From NCBI RefSeq assembly GCF_034111725.1, contig NZ_JAWUWR010000038.1, positions 1 to 59,923 on the forward strand: DNA of 59,923 nucleotides. Direction: 5' to 3'. Source of the stretch: Thalassolituus sp034111725. GTDB lineage: Bacteria > Pseudomonadota > Gammaproteobacteria > Pseudomonadales > Oceanobacteraceae. The position numbers were made by a program, and so were the translations under genes. The notes under the pieces were generated by a model that worked only from the letters and a program-made list of their open reading frames with translations, was not told the DNA's origin and made no database searches. Shown in pieces: positions 53,820-59,923 of the stretch (position 1 is the stretch's first letter; each line of letters opens with the position of its first letter).

Positions 53820-54347
53820 TTATACGGCGATGTGCAGGAATTCCGGCGATTGAGTTATTCCACTCAATTGAAGTACCGGCCAAACTCGACCATCTCGGCC
53901 AAATCCTCTTTCCACAAATCTCACCAATGACTCTGGCAAATCTGTGACAGGCACTTCCCGGTCAACCGGAAAGGTCTGCATCCCCAATACAGCATCCACT
54001 AACAAACCAACTAAATGATCGTTCTGCTCGATCACCAATACACGCTGACTCCGCCATCCAGTTTTCACCGGCAGATTAAGTAATCCTGCCAGATCCATTA
54101 CTGAGACCATGCGTCCGCGAACATTGGCAATACCCATCACCCAATTTTTAACACCGGGCACCCGAGTTACGCGCGGTGGCTGCAGAATTTCTACAACCTC
54201 CGCCATATTCGCAACATAGGATTGCCCAGCGAGCATAAAACCAATACCACGCCATGTTGCAACGCTTTCTACCTGCTGCGGCAATGCCGACGCATTGAAA
54301 CGGCTCTGCTGTTCAATGTTTTGCAGGTATTCAAACGGGTGCATCAT
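53820..54347 (-). CDS. pilI: PilI, CheW-like adaptor
   Basis: A 175-aa CheW-domain protein (WRGIGFMLAGQSYVANMAEV, VPGVKNWVMGIANVRGRMVS, VDAVLGMQTFPVDR) that couples PilJ to ChpA. Its start overlaps the pilH stop (ATGA). An 80-bp gap to pilJ follows. Confidence 0.95.
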   Translation of the reverse strand: MMHPFEYLQNIEQQSRFNASALPQQVESVATWRGIGFMLAGQSYVANMAEVVEILQPPRVTRVPGVKNWVMGIANVRGRMVSVMDLAGLLNLPVKTGWRSQRVLVIEQNDHLVGLLVDAVLGMQTFPVDREVPVTDLPESLVRFVERGFGRDGRVWPVLQLSGITQSPEFLHIAV

Positions 54348-54715
54348 TCATCAACCGCCCGAACAGCTTCAATTTCAGACAAGAGTCGAGCCTCCGTCAC
54401 AGGCTTAACCAGATAGCCAGAAGCTCCCTGACGCTTGCCCCAGACGCGATCCGTTTCTTGATCTTTGGTGGTCACGATAATGACGGGAATGTGTTTCGTC
54501 TCCGGATTGCGGGTTAACTGACGCGTCGCCTGAAAGCCATTAAGGCCGGGCATAACGATATCCATCAATACCACATCCGGTTTCTCTTGACGGGCGACAG
54601 CCACACCATCAGCACCGTTTTCTGCATTCAGCACCTCATGGCCATGCTTCTCCAGCACGGAACGGAAAGCTTCCGTCTCTGTTGGAGAATCATCCACTAC
54701 TAAAATGCGAGCCAT
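54344..54715 (-). CDS. pilH: PilH, single-domain response regulator
   Basis: A 123-aa CheY-like receiver: acid pocket VVDDS, phospho-acceptor D52 (VVLMDIVMPGLNG), the Thr in VTTKDQETD and Lys in GYLVKPV. In P. aeruginosa PilH counteracts PilG output, affecting the pilus retraction branch and cAMP. It has no output domain. Confidence 0.95.
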   Translation of the reverse strand: MARILVVDDSPTETEAFRSVLEKHGHEVLNAENGADGVAVARQEKPDVVLMDIVMPGLNGFQATRQLTRNPETKHIPVIIVTTKDQETDRVWGKRQGASGYLVKPVTEARLLSEIEAVRAVDE

Positions 54716-54751
54716 GCCTGCTACCCCTTACCTAATTCTATCGATGTCGTG

Positions 54752-55132
54752 TTACTTAACGTACTGGCGAATAGAGCCAAGCAGTTCTTCTTTACTGAAC
54801 GGCTTAGTCAAATATTCATCAGAACCTACGATACGTCCCTTGGACTTATCGAACAGACCATCTTTACTTGAAAGCATTATGACTGGTGTAGATTTAAATT
54901 TAGAATTATTTTTAATCAACGCACACGTCTGATAACCATCCAAACGCGGCATCATAATATCGACGAAAATAATATCTGGATTGGTGTCGGCAATTTTTGC
55001 CAATGCATCAAAACCATCTGTCGCTGTAAATACTTCACAGCCGACTTTTTTTAGCAAGGTCTCCGCCGTGCGGCGAATCGTCTTACTGTCGTCGATCACC
55101 ATGACCTTAATATCTTGAAAATTCTCGTCCAT
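54752..55132 (-). CDS. pilG: PilG, single-domain response regulator
   Basis: A 126-aa CheY-like receiver with DD at 14-15, D58 (IIFVDIMMPRLDG), SSKDGLFD and EYLTKPF. PilG carries the positive output of the system, toward pilus extension and adenylate cyclase activity in P. aeruginosa. The start at 55132 (MDENFQDIKVM) matches the family; an upstream open extension of 33 codons is rejected. It is the first gene of the eight-gene cluster. Confidence 0.95.
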   Translation of the reverse strand: MDENFQDIKVMVIDDSKTIRRTAETLLKKVGCEVFTATDGFDALAKIADTNPDIIFVDIMMPRLDGYQTCALIKNNSKFKSTPVIMLSSKDGLFDKSKGRIVGSDEYLTKPFSKEELLGSIRQYVK

Positions 55133-55175
55133 AGGGAGGCCTTCAACCATCCAATTCTTTGTTTTTTTAGTAGGT

Positions 55176-55185
55176 GCCCTAGGGC
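55176..55185. promoter_or_regulatory. palindrome upstream of pilG
   Basis: GCCCTAGGGC is a perfect 10-bp palindrome in the 273-bp divergent gap between pilG and gshB, 44 bases before pilG. A weak promoter-like TTGTTC/TACTAA pair (15-bp spacer, pilG direction) brackets it. Nothing else in this gap is recognisable with confidence. Confidence 0.3.
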
Positions 55186-55405
55186 TAGAACAAGTCTTGC
55201 CATAAGGTAATTTCATTTGGCCGATTAACACGAAGCGCCGCTAAAAATTACCATCCCCAAAGCCGCATAGACATTGCTGTGCACTTTTGTACCATACATT
55301 AAGAGGGCAGGCTAGCGGCGGCGGTCGCAAATCTCGGCTACATAAGGGCTGAGCATGCGGTACACTGGGACACGCATCACAAAATAGAACTCTTTCGGAG
55401 CCCAT

Positions 55406-56350
55406 ATGAGTATCAAGCTTGGCATCGTCATGGACCCTATCGGTCAAATCAACTTCAAAAAAGATACCTCCCTGGCACTATTAAATGCAGCGCAAGAACG
55501 CGGCTGCGAATTGTTTTATATGGAACAGGCCGATTTATCCATCCAAGCGGGCCGAGCATACGGACGCATGGCACCGATAAAAGTCGCGATGAACCCAGAT
55601 CACTGGTTTGATCTGGGTGAATACCAAGACCGCTTACTTGCCGATCTCGACATTATTTTAATGCGCAAAGACCCTCCGTTCGATGGTGAATTCATTTACA
55701 GCACCTACATTCTTGAACGCGCAGAACAAGAAGGCGTACTGGTTGCAAATAAGCCGCAAAGCCTGCGCGACTGTAACGAGAAGGTTTTTGCTACCGCCTT
55801 CGCAGATTTGATGTCGCCAACCATAGTGACTCGCCGTTCGGACCTACTAAAACAGTTTCACCGCGAGCACGGCGACGTTATTTTCAAACCGCTTGATGGT
55901 ATGGGTGGCTCGTCCATTTTCCGTCTAAGACAAGACGACCCTAATGTCAGCGTCATCATAGAAACACTGACTAACCATGGTCAGCAGCAAATCATGGCAC
56001 AGCGCTTTATTCCTGATATTACCGCTGGTGATAAGCGTATTTTGATGATTGATGGTGAACCGGTTCCCTACTGTTTAGCTCGCATCCCAGCCGATGGCGA
56101 AACCCGTGGTAATTTAGCGGCCGGTGGCCGCGGCGTCACTCAGCCGTTGTCTGATAGCGACCGCGCAATTGCCGAGAAGATAGGTCCAGAACTGAAGGCG
56201 CGCGGATTGTACTTTGTAGGCTTAGATATCATCGGCAACTACGTCACTGAAATTAACGTCACAAGCCCTACCTGTGTGCGCGAAATCAGTCGTGATAGCG
56301 GCATTGATGTCGCCACTCAATTGATTGACGCTTTATTAGCTAAACGTTAA
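55406..56350 (+). CDS. gshB: glutathione synthetase
   Basis: ATP-grasp enzyme joining glycine to gamma-glutamylcysteine. The 314-aa protein has GIVMDPIGQINFKKDTSLAL at the N-terminus, LMRKDPPFDGEFIYSTY, FKPLDGMGGSSIFRL (ATP-grasp loop), GDKRILMIDGEP, NLAAGGRG and NVTSPTCVREI. It is divergent from pilG, as in Pseudomonas. Confidence 0.97.
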   Translation: MSIKLGIVMDPIGQINFKKDTSLALLNAAQERGCELFYMEQADLSIQAGRAYGRMAPIKVAMNPDHWFDLGEYQDRLLADLDIILMRKDPPFDGEFIYSTYILERAEQEGVLVANKPQSLRDCNEKVFATAFADLMSPTIVTRRSDLLKQFHREHGDVIFKPLDGMGGSSIFRLRQDDPNVSVIIETLTNHGQQQIMAQRFIPDITAGDKRILMIDGEPVPYCLARIPADGETRGNLAAGGRGVTQPLSDSDRAIAEKIGPELKARGLYFVGLDIIGNYVTEINVTSPTCVREISRDSGIDVATQLIDALLAKR

Positions 56351-56353
56351 CGC

Positions 56354-56380
56354 AAAAACGCCGCGCAATCACGCGCGGCG
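56354..56380 (-). terminator. hairpin oriented as a minus-strand terminator
   Basis: CGCCGCGC/GCGCGGCG is a perfect 8-bp GC stem with a 6-nt loop, eight bases after the gshB stop. The run of five As on its left gives a U-run only for minus-strand transcription; on the plus strand it is followed by TAGCCTG. It would stop antisense transcription entering gshB, or act as a poor plus-strand terminator. Confidence 0.5.
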
Positions 56381-56480
56381 TAGCCTGTCTGATGGTGTGC
56401 CTCGGTGGACAAAACTGCCCAATAAGCGCAGACTTGCAGCAGATTTTTCCACTGTGATAAGAACGGGTAAACCTGCACGC

Positions 56481-57359
56481 ATGGCTGAAACCACCGTGAC
56501 CAGTACAGACAGACTCACCTTTGCGCTATTTCTCGCGATATTAGTGCACGCCATGGTAGTTCTGGGCATCAGCTTTCAAGCCAGCGACCGCAGCAGCATA
56601 GCGTCAACGCTAGAGATCACGCTCGCCGCTTATAGAAGTGATAAAGCGCCGGAAAAAGCTGACTTCCTCGCCCAAGAGAATCAAGAAGGCAGCGGCACCC
56701 TCGATGAAGCCAAAATGCTCACCACCGACGTCGAGGCTGTTTTCCACGCCAATGAAATTCGTGACAACGTTGCCAAAGAGCAAATCCCGACCGCTCCGAA
56801 GCAAAATGACGTCACACGCCAACAAATAGTCACTGCGACCAAAAGCGTTACCAAACAAGAAACCAGTCGCCCGGACGAAACGGTAACCCCAAGCGATCTA
56901 CCTGAAGGTCCGCAAAAAAGTTTATTGCAGCGCAGCTTAGAAATGGCCAGTTTAGAGGCCAAGCTTGATAGCTTGCGTCAAACCTACGCTAAACAGCCGC
57001 GAGTTCAGCGCTTAACAGCCGCATCGACCATGAAAGCCAGTGACGCTTACTACGTAAATAGCTGGCGTCATAAAGTCGAACAGATGGGCGCCATTAATTA
57101 TCCGCGCGAAGCCGAGAACTGTTACAACGACTGTCGCTTGCGGATTCTAGTTGCCATCAATCCCAACGGCACTATTAACGAATTGCGAATATTAGAGTCT
57201 TCGGGGCGCAAAATTCTTGATGATGCGGCTCTGCGAATCGTGCGTCTCGCTGCTCCCTTTGCTCCTTTTTCAGAGGAAATGCGCAGCGATATGGATTTAC
57301 TCGAAATCATTCGAACTTGGCAGTTCAAAGGCAACCGCTACCTTTCGGGCACTGAGTAA
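56481..57359 (+). CDS. TonB-family energy transducer (TonB3-like)
   Basis: A 292-aa protein with one N-terminal membrane helix (about 15-35, FALFLAILVHAMVVLGISF), a polar, Lys/Thr/Gln-rich periplasmic spacer, and a C-terminal TonB domain (YVNSWRHKVEQMGAINYPRE, LRILVAINPNGTINELRILE, DDAALRIVRLAAPFAPF). A Cys pair (ENCYNDCRLR) sits in the domain. In P. aeruginosa the gene in this position, tonB3, is needed for twitching motility. The ATG at 56481 puts the helix near the N-terminus but lacks a good ribosome binding site; an in-frame GTG at 56397 is the alternative. Confidence 0.85.
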   Translation: MAETTVTSTDRLTFALFLAILVHAMVVLGISFQASDRSSIASTLEITLAAYRSDKAPEKADFLAQENQEGSGTLDEAKMLTTDVEAVFHANEIRDNVAKEQIPTAPKQNDVTRQQIVTATKSVTKQETSRPDETVTPSDLPEGPQKSLLQRSLEMASLEAKLDSLRQTYAKQPRVQRLTAASTMKASDAYYVNSWRHKVEQMGAINYPREAENCYNDCRLRILVAINPNGTINELRILESSGRKILDDAALRIVRLAAPFAPFSEEMRSDMDLLEIIRTWQFKGNRYLSGTE

Positions 57360-57916
57360 TGAAAGAAATCAAAAGCCTGCGCAATCATCTCTTAATAGCC
57401 ATGCCGCAACTCGAAGACACTTGGTTTGCGGGTACCGTCACTTATATGTGTGAACACAACCAAGACGGCGCCATGGGCGTGGTACTCAATCGCCCTTTGG
57501 ATTTCGATTTTGCTGAAGTCTGCGACCAACTCGAAATCCCTCGCTTGCCATCCGTAAATGCAGAAATATTGTGTGGTGGCCCCGTCAGCCAAGAAAATGG
57601 TTTTATCCTGCATCGTGAACAAGGCAATTGGGAATCCACGCTCAATGTTACCGAGCAATCACATCTAACATCTTCTAAAGATATTCTTGAAGCGATCGCC
57701 ACGGGCGCCGGGCCTCGGCATTATTTGCTGGGATTAGGCTATGCAGGCTGGAGTGCGCAGCAGCTCGATAAAGAGCTACGCGAAAACTCATGGATTACGT
57801 TAGAGGCCACACCAGAGCTGATATTCGAAACGGACATCCACGATCTTTACAACATAGCTCTAAGCACACTAGGCATTAGTGCCGAATTTTTAAGCAGCGA
57901 TGCCGGCCATGCCTGA
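57359..57916 (+). CDS. yqgE: YqgE/AlgH family protein (UPF0301)
   Basis: A 185-aa UPF0301 protein with the family pattern LRNHLLIAMPQLEDTWFAGT, YMCEHNQDGAMGVVLNRPL, CGGPVSQENGFILHR and LLGLGYAGWSAQQL. Biochemical function is unknown; the P. aeruginosa homologue was named AlgH from alginate work. It overlaps tonB (TAATG) and ruvX, so the row from tonB to pyrR is tightly coupled. Confidence 0.93.
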   Translation: MKEIKSLRNHLLIAMPQLEDTWFAGTVTYMCEHNQDGAMGVVLNRPLDFDFAEVCDQLEIPRLPSVNAEILCGGPVSQENGFILHREQGNWESTLNVTEQSHLTSSKDILEAIATGAGPRHYLLGLGYAGWSAQQLDKELRENSWITLEATPELIFETDIHDLYNIALSTLGISAEFLSSDAGHA

Positions 57917-58370
57917 GATAGTTATTCCGGAACGTTTCAATAGTTTTATGGGATTCGATTTTGGCACTCAGCGCATAGGCATCGCCATTGGCCAGCGCAT
58001 TACAGCAAGTGCCAATCCGTTAGCACCGATCAAAGCGCGAGATGGCGTGCCGGATTGGGACCTATTGCAACGTATTGTCACTGAATGGCAGCCGGATGCT
58101 TTTATTGTCGGATTACCACTCAATATGGACGGTAGTGATAGCGAAATGAGTCGCCGTGCGGCAAAATTCGCCAAACGACTTGAAGGCCGTTTTCATCGTC
58201 CTGCTTATACGCACGATGAACGTCTGACAAGCTATGAAGCAAAAGGTATCGTTATTGCTGAAGGCGGAAATAGAAACTTCGGCGAAAACTCGGTCGACGG
58301 TATTGCTGCCCAACTAATACTAGAAAGCTGGATGACCGCACATCCCCGCGAGCAAGGAGAATCTAGATGA
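57900..58370 (+). CDS. ruvX: RuvX/YqgF family nuclease
   Basis: RNase H-fold protein of 156 aa thought to process pre-16S rRNA 5' ends or act as a Holliday junction resolvase. FMGFDFGTQRIGIAIGQ carries the first acidic residue, FIVGLPLNMDGSDSEMS and THDERLTSYEAKG the others, and NSVDGIAAQLILESW the C-terminal Asp. A second ATG three codons in (57909) is equally possible. It overlaps yqgE and, by 4 bases, pyrR. Confidence 0.94.
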   Translation: MPAMPEIVIPERFNSFMGFDFGTQRIGIAIGQRITASANPLAPIKARDGVPDWDLLQRIVTEWQPDAFIVGLPLNMDGSDSEMSRRAAKFAKRLEGRFHRPAYTHDERLTSYEAKGIVIAEGGNRNFGENSVDGIAAQLILESWMTAHPREQGESR

Positions 58371-58861
58371 ATTTGCCCGATATTGAACAAACGTGTGAAT
58401 CGTTAGGCGAACAAATCAAAACCTTCGCCGCCGAGCGTGGTTTAGACGATCCTCTTTTGGTTGGCATCCGCACGGGTGGAGTTTGGGTCGCCCAGCGCCT
58501 GCAACAGTATTTAAATCCAAACGCTGACATCAGCGTGTTGGATATCAGTTTTTATCGCGATGACTTCACTCGTCACGGTTTGCACCCGCAAGTAAAAGGG
58601 TCGGAACTGCCAGACAGCATTGAAGATCGCCACATTATTTTAGTCGATGACGTCATCATGAGCGGCCGTACCATTCGCGCCGCCATGAACGAGTTATTTG
58701 ATTATGGTCGCCCAGCCAGTATTAGCCTAGTGTGCCTACTGGATATCGGCCGTCGTGAACTGCCAATTCAGCCAGATTTATGCGGTGCTACCATCGCCTT
58801 AAACGAAGGTCAATTGATCAAGTTAGGTGGGCCGAACCCGCTGACATTATCGTTGGCTTGA
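58367..58861 (+). CDS. pyrR: PyrR bifunctional regulator/uracil phosphoribosyltransferase
   Basis: A 164-aa type I phosphoribosyltransferase with the PRPP loop IILVDDVIMSGRTIRAAM and LLVGIRTGGVWVAQRL near the N-terminus. In Bacillus PyrR attenuates the pyr mRNA. In pseudomonads the gene lies ahead of pyrB, where its regulatory mechanism is less clear. Only 69 bases separate it from pyrB, and no attenuator hairpin is visible there. Confidence 0.94.
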   Translation: MNLPDIEQTCESLGEQIKTFAAERGLDDPLLVGIRTGGVWVAQRLQQYLNPNADISVLDISFYRDDFTRHGLHPQVKGSELPDSIEDRHIILVDDVIMSGRTIRAAMNELFDYGRPASISLVCLLDIGRRELPIQPDLCGATIALNEGQLIKLGGPNPLTLSLA

Positions 58862-58891
58862 GCGCATAAACGACGCAGATCACAACCGAAT

Positions 58892-58920
58892 TTTAACGCT
58901 TATTATCTACAACTTATAAA
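58892..58920 (+). promoter_or_regulatory. possible internal promoter before pyrB
   Basis: TTTAAC (58892-58897), a 17-bp spacer and TATAAA (58915-58920). A start near 58927 would leave only a few bases before the pyrB ATG. The -35 box is weak, so this is tentative. Confidence 0.3.
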
Positions 58921-58930
58921 GTAGTGCCCT

Positions 58931-59923
58931 ATGACTACCGATCCCAGCAAGGTTCAGTTGACGGAAGACGGACGCCTGAAACATTTCCTCACCACGGAAG
59001 GACTCAGCCGCGAACTGCTTACCGAAATTCTCGATACCGCCGATTCGTTTATCAGTACACAAGAGCGTGCGGTAAAAACCGTTCCTCTGTTGCGCGGTAA
59101 AACCGTGGTAAACCTGTTCTTTGAAAACAGTACGCGCACACGTTCAACATTCGAGCTAGCAGCCAAGCGCTTATCAGCAGACATTCTAAATTTAGATATC
59201 GCTAAGTCTGCTACGGCGAAAGGCGAAACGTTGATGGACACTTTGTGGAATCTAGAGGCGATGTACAGCGATATGTTCGTTGTACGCCATGCAGATTCCG
59301 GTGCGGCACACTTTATTGCCGAACACGTAACACCGAACGTTGCCATTATCAATGCTGGTGACGGACGCCATGCGCATCCAACCCAAGCCATGCTCGATAT
59401 GCTCACCATTCGCCGCCATACCGGCAGTATTGAAGGCAAGGTCGTCGCCATCGTAGGGGATATTTTGCACTCACGCGTTGCCCGCTCACAGATTCATGCT
59501 CTGCGCACACTCGGCGCTGCGGAAGTGCGCGTTATTGGCCCAGGTACATTGCTACCACGAGACATCGATGCGTTAGGCGCACGACCTTTTTACAACATGA
59601 ATCAAGGCCTAGCGGACTGCGATGTAGTTATCATGCTGCGTCTGCAAAAAGAGCGTATGCAAAATGCTTTATTGCCTAGCGAAAGCGAATTTTTCAAGCT
59701 GTATGGCTTAACCGAAGAAAAGTTAGCCCTAGCCAAACCAGGTGCCATCGTCATGCATCCGGGGCCGATTAACCGCGGCGTGGAAATTGAATCCGCTGTT
59801 GCCGATGGCCCGCAATCCGTCATTCTTAACCAAGTTAGCTACGGCATTGCCGTACGTATGGCCGTCATGGCAATGGCCATGAGCGGCCAACAATCAGCAC
59901 AAATGATCGACGAGGACGGCGCG
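58931..59923 (+). CDS. pyrB: aspartate carbamoyltransferase catalytic subunit (3' end cut by window)
   Basis: First committed step of pyrimidine synthesis. The frame runs from ATG 58931 to the window edge without a stop, 331 codons, close to the roughly 334 residues of Pseudomonas PyrB, so only the last few residues are missing. It has the carbamoyl-phosphate motif FFENSTRTRSTFELA, GDGRHAHPTQAMLDM, GDILHSRVARS, MLRLQKERM and HPGPINRGVEI. In Pseudomonas PyrB forms a dodecamer with an inactive dihydroorotase encoded next; that gene would lie outside the window. Confidence 0.96.
   Translation, partial: MTTDPSKVQLTEDGRLKHFLTTEGLSRELLTEILDTADSFISTQERAVKTVPLLRGKTVVNLFFENSTRTRSTFELAAKRLSADILNLDIAKSATAKGETLMDTLWNLEAMYSDMFVVRHADSGAAHFIAEHVTPNVAIINAGDGRHAHPTQAMLDMLTIRRHTGSIEGKVVAIVGDILHSRVARSQIHALRTLGAAEVRVIGPGTLLPRDIDALGARPFYNMNQGLADCDVVIMLRLQKERMQNALLPSESEFFKLYGLTEEKLALAKPGAIVMHPGPINRGVEIESAVADGPQSVILNQVSYGIAVRMAVMAMAMSGQQSAQMIDEDGA

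Noticed and set aside
55185..55210. Sigma-54 promoter before pilG (TGGCAAG and TTGTTC, minus strand)
   Set aside because: Spacing and the -12 element do not match; GC is not at the required distance from GG.
1..59923. CRISPR arrays, toxin-antitoxin or phage-defence systems
   Set aside because: No regularly spaced repeats, Cas-like proteins, or small paired toxin/antitoxin genes were found.

Overview
The window is about 60 kb of chromosome from a Gram-negative gammaproteobacterium. Gene content and order resemble Pseudomonas and its marine relatives (Pseudomonadales/Oceanospirillales). Two blocks keep the Pseudomonas aeruginosa order: rRNA operon-tyrS-M23 peptidase-anmK-erpA-argC, and chpC-chpB-chpA-pilK-pilJ-pilI-pilH-pilG-gshB-tonB-yqgE-ruvX-pyrR-pyrB. 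The moderate G+C content and the mixture of families would fit a marine genus such as Thalassolituus or Oceanobacter, but that genus guess is only an inference. I see no insertion sequence, prophage, integrase, CRISPR array or tRNA gene.

Layout. Positions 1-400 hold the leader and three tandem promoters of an rRNA operon that runs leftward out of the window; mature 16S should begin just before base 1. Next come tyrS (-), an M23 peptidase and anmK (+), and a leftward group of a DsrE-like protein, erpA, a bactofilin, a DUF6776-type coiled-coil membrane protein and argC. A ClC channel, hemJ, hemL, an unknown membrane protein and a chemoreceptor follow on +. Then come a TPR lipoprotein and mrcB (-), the putrescine transporter potFGHI, glnE and ilvE (+), a lipoprotein (-), a broken class II glutamine amidotransferase, topB and a GST (-), and the moxR-DUF58-tgpA operon (-).

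From 33.7 kb a fused ArsR-methyltransferase regulator heads metK and ahcY, the S-adenosylmethionine/S-adenosylhomocysteine cycle. Its predicted promoter overlaps an inverted-repeat operator and would give a leaderless mRNA. From 37.5 to 42.9 kb lies an AT-richer surface-glycan segment: two different sialyltransferase-superfamily enzymes bracket a heptosyltransferase, a small GT-A glycosyltransferase and an O-antigen ligase. This is the only clearly accessory region in the window.

From 42.9 to 55.1 kb is the complete Pil-Chp chemosensory system controlling type IV pilus twitching: PilJ receptor, PilI/ChpC adaptors, PilK/ChpB adaptation enzymes, a giant multi-Hpt ChpA kinase, and PilG/PilH response regulators. 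The right end carries gshB, a tonB3-like gene, yqgE, ruvX, pyrR and the start of pyrB, which is cut off by the window edge.

The most interesting items are the triple rRNA promoter, the SahR-like control region, the paired sialyltransferase-like enzymes in the LPS locus, the M23/bactofilin/coiled-coil neighbourhood, the hairpin between potF and potG, and the decayed amidotransferase gene. I found no single system that I could defend as wholly new.
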